Assembly (NCBI RefSeq): GCF_900170035.1
Contig: NZ_LT828540.1
Span: 758,524 to 791,616, forward strand
Source of the DNA: Desulfamplus magnetovallimortis
GTDB lineage: Bacteria; Desulfobacterota; Desulfobacteria; Desulfobacterales; Desulfobacteraceae
Direction: 5' to 3'
DNA length: 33,093 bases
Both the position numbers and the translations under genes were made by a program. Below the pieces are notes generated by a model. It ran no database searches. It saw nothing but the letters and a program-made list of their open reading frames with translations, and had not been told where the DNA came from. This document shows, piece by piece, positions 15,947 to 23,746 of the stretch. Every line of letters starts with the position of its first letter. The stretch's first letter is position 1.

Positions 15947-16699
15947 ATGTTTGGAAAAAAGAAAAAAAATAAAGAGGCCTCGGATACACCTTCAGACAGT
16001 GCTGCCGGAAAAGAAACAAAGGAGTCTAAAAAAGGCAAAGGTAAAGGAGCAACGGAAGAGCTTCCCCAGCCGGAATCCAATGCAAAAGGCAGCGGAAAAA
16101 AGAAAAAATTTTTTACTATAAAAAAAATGATCTTTATCCTTATGCTGCTTGCTGCTGTTGCCATTGCCGGTTTTGTTGTCTATCGTATCTATTTTAAGAA
16201 AGCTGATACTGCAACAGCAGGATATGCACAGCAGGAGCTTGTAAATATAACTTTGCCTGAAGAGATCCTCCGCTTTTCATATGACTTTATGCCGGCCATA
16301 TACGATTCCCTGCGTACATTTAACAGCGAGGTTATTCTTCTTGAAAATGAAATTGAACGCATAAAAGCCATTGCAGAGCAATATCCTGATCAAAAAAAGA
16401 TTGCTGAAAAAGAGATAAAAATCTGGGAAAAAGAAAAAGATAAGATGAAGAAAGCCTATGAAAAAATCGAGACAAAGGTGGAAGCTCTCTATGTCTCATA
16501 CAGGGTAAATCAGGATGCAGGACTTCAACTTGTTGATGAACAGAAAGCAGAAATTGCCCAGAGTGCACAGGATGCCCTTACGGGGTCACTTGCATTGACT
16601 GAACGCCTTAAAACAGTGGCTCCTGAAGTTATTCCCGAGGGATTTGTAAAAGGCAATATATATAAAATAAAAAAGAAAATTACAGAGTTAACAAATTGA
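15947..16699 (+). CDS. Membrane-anchored coiled-coil protein, unknown
   Basis: 250 residues if started at ATG 15947 (MFGKKKKNKE); the frame is open upstream to ATG 15869, but that part is encoded by a direct repeat and neither start has a good ribosome site. The N-terminal ~60 residues are Lys/Gly/Ser-rich and cytoplasmic, one membrane helix follows (MIFILMLLAAVAIAGFVVY), and the remaining ~160 residues are helical and charged (NEIERIKAIAEQYPDQKKI and onward), likely a periplasmic coiled coil. No enzyme motif. It starts back-to-back with mltD, which may point to a cell-envelope role, but no function can be assigned. Confidence 0.7.
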   Translation: MFGKKKKNKEASDTPSDSAAGKETKESKKGKGKGATEELPQPESNAKGSGKKKKFFTIKKMIFILMLLAAVAIAGFVVYRIYFKKADTATAGYAQQELVNITLPEEILRFSYDFMPAIYDSLRTFNSEVILLENEIERIKAIAEQYPDQKKIAEKEIKIWEKEKDKMKKAYEKIETKVEALYVSYRVNQDAGLQLVDEQKAEIAQSAQDALTGSLALTERLKTVAPEVIPEGFVKGNIYKIKKKITELTN

Positions 16700-16718
16700 G
16701 TCACCATCTCCTAATAAC

Positions 16719-16890
16719 TCAAAATCGACATCTTATTGCTTTTTCAGAACTTATTGCATTTGTCTGAATCAGGATAACCAGGATGAATAGGATGTCCAGG
16801 ATAGATAATCTTGTATTATCCTGTTAATCCTGGGAATCCTGATTCAGACAGTGTTGACAAGGCTTACAAGATCATAGGTGTCGACTTTGA
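16719..16890 (-). repeat. Dispersed repeat family A, full copy 4 (reverse orientation)
   Basis: TCAAAATCGACA at the left end and TGTCGACTTTGA at the right (one mismatch), 172 bp, same orientation as 13261-13432 and with the same nested GTCTGAATCAGGAT / ATCCTGATTCAGAC pair. It lies 20 bp after the stop of the coiled-coil gene. Confidence 0.85.
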
Positions 16891-16900
16891 GTAATAAGGA

Positions 16901-16980
16901 GATGATGTATGCTCGCCACAATCTAAGTGTTGAAAGTCTTTTTAACAACAAGATTATGCAGACTTTCTAATAAAGAACCC
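16901..16980 (+). repeat. Dispersed repeat family B, copy directly upstream of hflX
   Basis: Contains GCTCGCCACAATCTAAGTGT, TGAAAGTCTTTTTAAC and the distal GACTTTCTAATAAAGAACCC, which matches the end of the 80-bp units at 23579-23738. It ends 5 bp before ATG 16986, so it forms the 5' leader of hflX. Confidence 0.65.
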
Positions 16981-16985
16981 ACAAA

Positions 16986-18710
16986 ATGAAAAAAATCATC
17001 GGCAGTACAACCGGCCTTAAATCGACACAAATCAAGGCGCTTGAAAATCTCTATCTTTTCAGAACCCCACCTGAAGAGCTTATAACAGAACAACAACTTA
17101 ATGCCCTGACAGCCATTTCCCATGATATACGGCGTCAGGTCGGCCTTCTTATAAACCGTGCAGGAAAAACAGTTCATGTTATTGCAGGAGATCCCCACAG
17201 AATCGTCATTCCTGATACTCCTGATTACAAGGCACTTCCTGGACGACTGAAAGGACTCAGGTGTATCCACACCCATCTTGTTCCTGGGGAGTCTCTTACA
17301 ACAGATGACGTAACAGACCTTTCGCTTCTTCGACTTGATTTTATGGCAGCAGTGACCATAACCCCTGAAGGTGAGCCTGACATAATTTATCCTGCCCACA
17401 TTCTGCCCACTGAAGAGGGTATTCCATATGAACTTGTTCCACCGGTAACAATTAACAATCTTGACATTAACTGTAATGCCTTGATTATGGCCCTGGAGTC
17501 GGAACTTGCCAGAAAAAATGCACTCTACAGGACAGAAACTGATGAAGAAAAGGCAATGCTTATACATGTCACAACAGGAGACCCACTTACCTCACAGGCA
17601 TCACTTGACGAACTTGAAGAGCTTTGCACCTCAAGCCGTATCCATGTAACAGGCAGAGCCATCCAGCGGAGAAAGGTCATTGATCCCAAATTTGTTGTTG
17701 GAAAAGGTAAACTTGAAGAGATTACCATCAATGCAATCCAGCGTCATGCCACAATGATGATTTTTGATACAGAGCTTACACCTGCCCAAATTCGCTCCAT
17801 AACTGATTTTGTTGAGATGAAGGTTATTGATCGAACCCAGCTTATACTTGACATCTTTGCAAACCGTGCCAAAAGTCGGGAGGGAAAACTTCAGGTGGAG
17901 CTTGCCCAGCTTAAATATCTTCTGCCAAGACTCATCACCAGAAACACCGCAATGTCAAGACTGACAGGAGGCATAGGAGGAAGAGGGCCTGGAGAGACCA
18001 AACTTGAAATAAACAGAAGAAGGGTAAGAGACAGAATTGTAAAACTTGGCAAGGAGATCAAGCAGATAAGAAAACAACGGAACCAGCAGAGAGCAAAAAG
18101 AAACAGAAAACAGGTACCGGTCATATCCATTGTTGGTTATACCAATGCTGGCAAATCAACTCTTCTGAACACCCTTACACAAAGCGAAATACTTGCCGAG
18201 GACAAGCTCTTTGCAACCCTTGATCCGTCAAGCAGACGTCTGAGATTTCCAAAGGACATAGAGGTAATCATTACAGATACTGTGGGATTTATCCAGAACC
18301 TGCCGGAGGAGTTGATGGAGGCATTCCATGCAACCCTTGAAGAGCTTGAGGATGCTGATATTCTTCTCCATGTTATTGATATCAGCAACCCCCGATATGA
18401 ACAGCAGATGCAGTCTGTTGAGAAAATTCTTGCAAAACTTAAACTGGATGAAATCCCCCTTATTTATGTATTTAATAAACAGGACAGAATAGAGCTTGCC
18501 ACCTTTGACAATATGTGGCTTCTTAACCAGGGTGTACTGATCTCGGCAACAAAGCAGGAAACCCTTAAACCACTTGTAAGCCGACTTGAAGAGATGGTGA
18601 ATAATCGTTACGAAGCAAATAATTATTACAATAATGCCCTGCCGAGGGAAACTAACCAAAGCATGTTAGAACCAGCCCCATCCATCCAGAAGGAAAATGA
18701 TTATGAATGA
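16986..18710 (+). CDS. hflX: Ribosome-associated GTPase HflX
   Basis: 574 residues. Known HflX binds 50S subunits and splits stalled or hibernating ribosomes. Seen here: the HflX subdomain with VVGKGKLEEI and TRNTAMSRLTGGIGGRGPGE, a coiled-coil linker (IVKLGKEIKQIRKQRNQQRA), and a G domain with G1 GYTNAGKST (384-392), G3 DTVGF (about 430) and G4 NKQD (about 497-500). At 574 residues it is longer than the ~430 of E. coli HflX because of an extra N-terminal domain of about 170 residues (IIGSTTGLKSTQIKALENLY, IHTHLVPGESL), seen in some other bacteria. ATG 16986 has no strong Shine-Dalgarno sequence and lies right after a family B repeat. The GGDEF gene overlaps its end by 8 nt. Confidence 0.95.
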   Translation: MKKIIGSTTGLKSTQIKALENLYLFRTPPEELITEQQLNALTAISHDIRRQVGLLINRAGKTVHVIAGDPHRIVIPDTPDYKALPGRLKGLRCIHTHLVPGESLTTDDVTDLSLLRLDFMAAVTITPEGEPDIIYPAHILPTEEGIPYELVPPVTINNLDINCNALIMALESELARKNALYRTETDEEKAMLIHVTTGDPLTSQASLDELEELCTSSRIHVTGRAIQRRKVIDPKFVVGKGKLEEITINAIQRHATMMIFDTELTPAQIRSITDFVEMKVIDRTQLILDIFANRAKSREGKLQVELAQLKYLLPRLITRNTAMSRLTGGIGGRGPGETKLEINRRRVRDRIVKLGKEIKQIRKQRNQQRAKRNRKQVPVISIVGYTNAGKSTLLNTLTQSEILAEDKLFATLDPSSRRLRFPKDIEVIITDTVGFIQNLPEELMEAFHATLEELEDADILLHVIDISNPRYEQQMQSVEKILAKLKLDEIPLIYVFNKQDRIELATFDNMWLLNQGVLISATKQETLKPLVSRLEEMVNNRYEANNYYNNALPRETNQSMLEPAPSIQKENDYE

Positions 18711-19530
18711 TTATGAATGGTTAAAAAGTGTCAAAGAACTGAATCAGATTGTTTTTAATATTAACATTGCAAAATCCAATGAAGATCAAATTAATGCAGG
18801 AAATGCTCTTTTTGCATATACAGTAAGACAAGATATTAATGAAGAGCTTAGAATGCTTGCTGAAAATATTGCCATGCTCATGGTTCAGAAAGAAGGCAGA
18901 GAACTGCATCTTGAGTTTATGGAAGGGGATCTTGAAAAAACATGCAGTGAACTTCACACAGCAAAGCATGATCCCCTTACAGGGCTTCCCAACAGAGGAC
19001 TTTTCAATGCAAACCTTGACTCCATGTTTGAAAAAGCAAAAAAAGAGAACAGAAAACTTGCTCTGCTACTTCTTGATTTGGACAGGTTCAAACCTGTAAA
19101 TGACACATATGGACATGATGCTGGTGATGAGCTTCTGAAGCAGTCTGCAAACCGCATCAGTGAGGCAGTTGGAGATTCCGGCTGCGCAGGTCGCCTTGGA
19201 GGAGATGAATTTGCAGCCTTTTTGCCGGATATAAAGGATCAACAGGAAGCATGTCAGGTTGCCCAAAAGATACTTTTAAGCATAAAAAAACCATTTCAAC
19301 TTGAAGCTGCAACGGTTTTTATTGATTCTTCAATTGGAATCAGCTTTCTTGACCATACAACAAAAGATCCCTGTGATCTTGTCAAAAATGCAGATGTTGC
19401 AATGTATGAGGCCAAAAATGCAGGCAGGGGAAGGTATGTGGCATATATACCGGAAAAAAGAATTGTGGAAGGGAATGAAAAAAATAAAAATCGGTTTATT
19501 GAGGCACGCCTTCAAGGGCAGCCAGAATAA
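18703..19530 (+). CDS. GGDEF-domain diguanylate cyclase
   Basis: 275-residue soluble protein. Residues ~1-85 are helical and unassigned; the rest is a GGDEF domain that makes cyclic di-GMP from two GTP. Conserved parts: HDPLTGLPNRGLF, LLLDLDRFKPVNDTYGHDAG, active-site GGDEF (166-170) in GRLGGDEFAAF, and DVAMYEAKNAGRGRYV. No RxxD inhibitory site precedes GGDEF (SGCAG stands there), so allosteric product inhibition is probably absent. ATG 18703 has AAGGA 8 nt upstream inside hflX and overlaps the hflX stop, so the two are translationally coupled. Its 3' end overlaps the convergent GTPase gene by 35 nt. Confidence 0.92.
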   Translation: MNDYEWLKSVKELNQIVFNINIAKSNEDQINAGNALFAYTVRQDINEELRMLAENIAMLMVQKEGRELHLEFMEGDLEKTCSELHTAKHDPLTGLPNRGLFNANLDSMFEKAKKENRKLALLLLDLDRFKPVNDTYGHDAGDELLKQSANRISEAVGDSGCAGRLGGDEFAAFLPDIKDQQEACQVAQKILLSIKKPFQLEAATVFIDSSIGISFLDHTTKDPCDLVKNADVAMYEAKNAGRGRYVAYIPEKRIVEGNEKNKNRFIEARLQGQPE

Positions 19531-21217
19531 CATTTTTCATGTTTTCCCTTAACTGGGCATTATCAGGCTTTGTTATACTGGATGTTTTATGCTGCCGTGC
19601 CTCTCTGTTGTTATGTAAATTTTTCACATTATCCTTTTCGTTGCCCTTGGTTTTTCCGCATATACTTTTAAAAAATAGCTGGCACACCTCTTTTGATGAA
19701 TTACTCCACTTGACAGTAACTCCTTCTCTGAGATGCTCAGAAATCTCATTGAAAAGGTTCTCTGTGACCTCACGGCGGGCATGTGCCCAGTTGATTACAC
19801 TGCCGTGAAAAATAAGCAGACGATCAAGAAGAATATACATAAAATTAAGATTGCAAAGAGGCCCTATTTGAAGCTTATCCCTGCCAAGGGGTACCCCCTT
19901 GAAGCTAATCTCTGCCATCTGCTTTCCCTTCAGCATTGCATATCCAGCTCCAAGGATTCCACCAATTGTTGAAAAAACTCCAAATGTCAACCCTGCTGCT
20001 GCAACATCAAGAACAACCCCCACAGCCCCGCCTGCGGCTCCTGCTGCAAGTGCGGTTTCCCTTGGAGATAATCCCAGAAACTGCCATGTCTTTTCACTAA
20101 AAAGATCTTCATTTAATATTGAGTTCTCAGGGAGTTCACAGTTAAAAATATTATGCCTGTATAATTTGCGTATTTTGTAGTGAGTTCTCTTTTCAAGGAC
20201 TTCAACCTCTTTTCTGAATCTCTCCTCAAGGGTAGCTTTGAGATCTTCAAACTTCTGATTTCCGCTTATGGTACCTGTAACAGAAAGAGACATGATCTCT
20301 TCAAGCATCCTGACAGCCATGGATGCTGTAAGAGTGTTTCTGGCACTCCAGTCATTCCTGAATGCATCAATTACGCAATTCAAGGCAGGCTGCCAATCCT
20401 GGTCAACCCCTTTAAGGCTTTCAAGGAGATCAATCCTTTCTGCCCATGTTGCTTTGTGAGCGTTAAAAATTCTTATGGAATTAAAGTGGCGCCGAAATTC
20501 TGTTTTCCACTGTTCAAGCCACGCTGTATCATCTTCCTTGCAATTAATAATTGACATTCTTGGTCTTGCGGTCAGGCGAAGGATCTCCATTTCAATGCGG
20601 TCGCTGGTCCTGAGGGGCCTTGAACCATCAACCACATATATGATACCTGCTCCTCTGGCCACAGGGGTCAGGAGTTCACACTCATCCCTGAAATCAGGAT
20701 TATTTTGGTGCTCTTTGATAAAATTATGCAACAAAAGTTCATCAGGACCATTGTATTTCTGCATCCATGCCAGGGTCTCCCTTGGATTTTGAAAACCCGG
20801 AGTGTCAACAAATGTTATAATCTCTTTTCCGTCAATGGTCACCGGAAAGGACTGGCAGAAAATGGTTTCCCCTGGTATTGGACCTATACGCACAGAATCA
20901 TCTTCAGCAAGGGTTGAAACCACAGAAGATTTTCCTTCATTGGGATGGCCTATAATGGCAAAAACAGGAATTTTTTCCTGATCTGTTTGCAGTTTATCCC
21001 TGGTCATACTATCTTTTGTCAGTTTATCTTCGACCACATTATCATTTTGCAGTTTATCTTTGCTCACGTTATCATTTTGCAGGCTATCATTTTTCAGGTT
21101 AGCATTTTGCAGGTTATCGTTTTTCAGGTTAGCATTTTGCAGGTTATCGTTTTGCAGGTTATCGTTTTGCAGGTTATCATTTTGTTGTTTATCACTTTCT
21201 TTATTTGAATAATTCAT
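19496..21217 (-). CDS. DUF3482-type GTPase with N-terminal five-residue repeats
   Basis: 573 residues. After a repetitive N-terminus (about 13-75; 13 five-residue units such as DNLQN, ANLKN, DKLQN) comes an Era-like GTPase domain with G1 GHPNEGKSS (about 88-96), G3 DTPGF (about 135) and a VVDGSRPLRTSDRIEMEIL block. A C-terminal region with a glycine/alanine-rich hydrophobic hairpin (ALAAGAAGGAVGVVLDVAAA, TFGVFSTIGGILGAGYAML) suggests membrane insertion or contact. This matches the GTPase/DUF3482 family, usually encoded beside a DUF2868 membrane protein, as here (62 nt upstream). Function unknown; an inner-membrane complex is likely (inference). AAGG lies about 9 nt before ATG 21217. Confidence 0.85.
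   Translation of the reverse strand: MNYSNKESDKQQNDNLQNDNLQNDNLQNANLKNDNLQNANLKNDSLQNDNVSKDKLQNDNVVEDKLTKDSMTRDKLQTDQEKIPVFAIIGHPNEGKSSVVSTLAEDDSVRIGPIPGETIFCQSFPVTIDGKEIITFVDTPGFQNPRETLAWMQKYNGPDELLLHNFIKEHQNNPDFRDECELLTPVARGAGIIYVVDGSRPLRTSDRIEMEILRLTARPRMSIINCKEDDTAWLEQWKTEFRRHFNSIRIFNAHKATWAERIDLLESLKGVDQDWQPALNCVIDAFRNDWSARNTLTASMAVRMLEEIMSLSVTGTISGNQKFEDLKATLEERFRKEVEVLEKRTHYKIRKLYRHNIFNCELPENSILNEDLFSEKTWQFLGLSPRETALAAGAAGGAVGVVLDVAAAGLTFGVFSTIGGILGAGYAMLKGKQMAEISFKGVPLGRDKLQIGPLCNLNFMYILLDRLLIFHGSVINWAHARREVTENLFNEISEHLREGVTVKWSNSSKEVCQLFFKSICGKTKGNEKDNVKNLHNNREARQHKTSSITKPDNAQLRENMKNVILAALEGVPQ
20990..21190 (-). repeat. 15-bp coding tandem repeat (about 13 units)
   Basis: On the plus strand the unit is TTTTGCAGGTTATCG, with a 30-bp higher-order form alternating TTTTGCAGG and TTTTTCAGG versions; units are nearly identical near 21090-21190 and decay toward 20990. 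On the minus strand each unit encodes five residues of the [D/A]-[N/K/S]-L-x-x type. The gradient suggests repeat expansion from the 5' end of the gene. Confidence 0.85.
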
Positions 21218-21279
21218 TTTAATTTGCCTTTTTGGTGTAAATTGTTGCAGCCGTATTAAAATCTAAATCTGCATATTCT

Positions 21280-23376
21280 TTACATTTTTTCCATAAAGAG
21301 CCATGGATCGTTAAGGTTTGATGCCTTCATTTTCCATATTCTCCAGTCTGTTTCACCCACAGGTGCAAAATTTGTTTGGTTTTGAGGTTTTCCAACAAGG
21401 GATAGCACCAACGGTTTTTTCTTCCCCAGAACTCCTCTGAGCCGTTTCAGAAAAAGCATTGTCTCTTTTATGGGGGGCTGCCAGGCTTCCTGCAAAAAGA
21501 TCACCCCTGGCTCTTTTTCTGTCCGATTTTCTGAATTTTTGGTGCGACAATTAACATAATCAAAAGCTGCCTTCTCAATTTCATCAAGAGCAATATATAG
21601 ATCCATTCCAGCCTGAACCGTTTTCAATATACGACATAAAAAACGAGACTCCACATTTTTTATAAAAGAGGCGTTATCCTTGAGATAATTAATCTCTTCC
21701 GGAATCAGGAGAATAAATGAAGGATGTGAAGGCAGTTTTTCATTTACACGGTTAACGAGCTGATTTTCATTCACACGGTTAAAGGACAGTTTCTCATTTT
21801 TATTCTGAATATGCAGTTCTTCACTCTCATTCTGTAGATGCAGATTGTTATTTTCATCATCCATATCCTCCTCATTGGAAAATCCAATATTACCACTGCC
21901 AGGCTTTTCATTTTTTATTGCATAGGAAATCGCATCGTCAGAAATGCCATCGTTAATTTCAGAAAAGTTGGTTTTATAAAATGGAGAAGATGAACTTTTT
22001 TTTTCAGGTGTCAGCATGCGCCCAATTACCCTTGAACAACTGGCATGATCAAAGGAAATTGTCTTCAAGGAGCGCTTCTGCGCAAACCAGCCGGAAATAA
22101 AAAATATTATGCGTGGTAACAGTCCATATACTGCAACTGCCATGCAAAGAAACGGCCACCATGACACAAGGTTTTCCGTTGCAAGGCTATATATGCCATC
22201 TTTTAGAACCATTCTGCTTCCCATGATCTGTTCAAGTGAGGGCACTGCAAATCCTGAAGGCTCTATCCATGACCATGGCGTTGCCACAAGTGTTACTATT
22301 TTATGCACAACATCAGGGCCAAACTGAAGAGTTGACTGCCATCCAAAAGCAGTGTCAAAAAACAAAACCTTGAAAAGCATATAACATATGACCGAACAGT
22401 TGAATGCAACCCCAAAAAGCTGCATTGCCATGAACAAAGGCCAGAAAAAAACCAGTCCATAAACCTTCTGGCCATTACGAATAATACCAATTGCAGATAG
22501 AAAAGCCTGTTTCTGATCATGTGATATCCTTTGGAGCAAACTCCGGTTCATAAACATAAAAAGCTTTTCAACAGCAGTATATAAAAAAGGATATGGAACA
22601 AACGCAGATTGAGAGATGAGCTTCATCTTAAGCACTAAAGAGAACAAAATAAAAAAGAGAATAAGTGCAAGCTGTGGAAACAGAATAAAGGCCAGAAAAT
22701 ATGAAATATTTAAAGGTTGCTGGCCTGTATATGAAAAAAATGAAACACATAAAGCCAATCCGGTAAAAATCCCTGATGTAACAAGAATTATACGAAGTAC
22801 ACTCATTAGCTCTTCGTAAAGATTTCCGGGAGTCAACTCATCTTTAGCAGAAAAAAAGCTTCCATCACTAAAGTCTCCTGGAATTTTTGAGTCCGGCCAT
22901 GACTTTTCAGAAAGATTTGCAAGCCAGACAGACATTAATCTCCTCCTGAAGGATGCATTTAATCCGGCTCTATGTAAAAGATCAGGATTATTATTCTCCT
23001 GCCTTTGTTCTGGTTCAAGAATATGGTTTAAATAGATTTTCCTGTCCCTTTCAGCCAAGAGAGCTTCATCTTCACACATCATCTCCTGATTCAAAGCATA
23101 TTCAAGATCAATGATGCGACCAGGAGTCCACTGGTTATCACTTGAATCAGTGTTTTTGCGGGCACTGATTTTAAAAACTGATTTATCAGGGCTGTTTTTT
23201 TCGATATTAACCTCCATCTTGATATCTCTTCTCAACAATTGGCAACCTGCCAAGACATGAGTCCTGTCAAATATGATCTCCGTCTTTTTATACCTTTCCT
23301 TTACAGGATATGCAACTTTTTGAAAAAGTGTGGAATGATTGAGTGAGATGTTTTGTCCCAGCTTTGTATTTTCCAA
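21280..23376 (-). CDS. DUF2868-type integral membrane protein
   Basis: 698 residues. The N-terminal region includes RIIDLEYALNQEMMCEDEAL, as in DUF2868 proteins. Membrane segments: ILVTSGIFTGLALCVSFFSY, FLAFILFPQLALILFFILFS, GLVFFWPLFMAMQLFGVAFN, VICYMLFKVLFF and PFLCMAVAVYGLLPRIIFFI. A soluble C-terminal domain follows (PSFILLIPEEINYL, GVIFLQEAWQPPIKE, KKPLVLSLVGKPQNQTN), which may dock with the GTPase encoded next. Between membrane and C-terminal parts is an Asn/Glu/Lys-rich repetitive linker (about 500-550). The frame starts at TTG 23376 without a ribosome site; ATG 23217 (AGAG upstream) is a real alternative, giving 645 residues. Confidence 0.82.
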   Translation of the reverse strand: MENTKLGQNISLNHSTLFQKVAYPVKERYKKTEIIFDRTHVLAGCQLLRRDIKMEVNIEKNSPDKSVFKISARKNTDSSDNQWTPGRIIDLEYALNQEMMCEDEALLAERDRKIYLNHILEPEQRQENNNPDLLHRAGLNASFRRRLMSVWLANLSEKSWPDSKIPGDFSDGSFFSAKDELTPGNLYEELMSVLRIILVTSGIFTGLALCVSFFSYTGQQPLNISYFLAFILFPQLALILFFILFSLVLKMKLISQSAFVPYPFLYTAVEKLFMFMNRSLLQRISHDQKQAFLSAIGIIRNGQKVYGLVFFWPLFMAMQLFGVAFNCSVICYMLFKVLFFDTAFGWQSTLQFGPDVVHKIVTLVATPWSWIEPSGFAVPSLEQIMGSRMVLKDGIYSLATENLVSWWPFLCMAVAVYGLLPRIIFFISGWFAQKRSLKTISFDHASCSRVIGRMLTPEKKSSSSPFYKTNFSEINDGISDDAISYAIKNEKPGSGNIGFSNEEDMDDENNNLHLQNESEELHIQNKNEKLSFNRVNENQLVNRVNEKLPSHPSFILLIPEEINYLKDNASFIKNVESRFLCRILKTVQAGMDLYIALDEIEKAAFDYVNCRTKNSENRTEKEPGVIFLQEAWQPPIKETMLFLKRLRGVLGKKKPLVLSLVGKPQNQTNFAPVGETDWRIWKMKASNLNDPWLFMEKM

Positions 23377-23500
23377 ACAGGCACAAGAAGAATATCAGGT
23401 TTCATTGTATTTTTTTATATGTTAGGTTTACAAAGAAAATAATCTGGGTTAATAAACGGACTCGTTACTCATAAATCACTTAAAGGAACACTACCTTATT

Positions 23501-23550
23501 ACGTACATTGCGGATGACCGCAACAATTGAAAGAATGAAAGTCGTTTAAC
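23501..23550 (+). repeat. Dispersed repeat family B, copy with perfect hairpin
   Basis: ACGTACATTGCGGATGACCG with TTGCGG-ATGA-CCGCAA as a perfect 6-bp hairpin, then GAATGAAAGTCGTTTAAC. Upstream of the OleC-like gene and next to two further units. Confidence 0.7.
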
Positions 23551-23578
23551 AAAGAGACCCTTACGGGGAATTTCATAC

Positions 23579-23738
23579 CCCCCATGTTTGCTGACGCATC
23601 ACAACGAAACATTAAAGTAGTTGTATATCAGTATGTTATGGAGATTTTCTAATAAAAACCCCCATGTTTGCTGATGCATCACAACGAAACATGAAAGTAG
23701 TTTTAGATCAGCATGTTATGGAGACTTTCTAATAAAAG
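23579..23738 (+). repeat. Tandem duplication of an 80-bp family B unit
   Basis: Units 23579-23658 and 23659-23738 each begin CCCCCATGTTTGCTGA and end TTTCTAATAAAA; they differ at fewer than ten positions. TGATGCATCA in the second unit is a perfect palindrome, TGACGCATCA in the first is not. The second unit ends 8 bp before ATG 23747 and forms the leader of the OleC-like gene. Confidence 0.85.
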
Positions 23739-23746
23739 AGATAGAC

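Larger units (their letters stand above)
23377..23746. other. Divergent promoter gap between the DUF2868 and OleC-like genes
   Basis: 370 bp. The first ~120 bp (to about 23500) show no feature beyond AT-rich DNA and should hold the minus-strand promoter; the rest is three family B units in a row. Confidence 0.6.

Noticed and set aside
20945-21208. Plus-strand frame of repeated ILQVIV words
   Set aside because: Antisense of the 15-bp tandem repeat in the GTPase gene.
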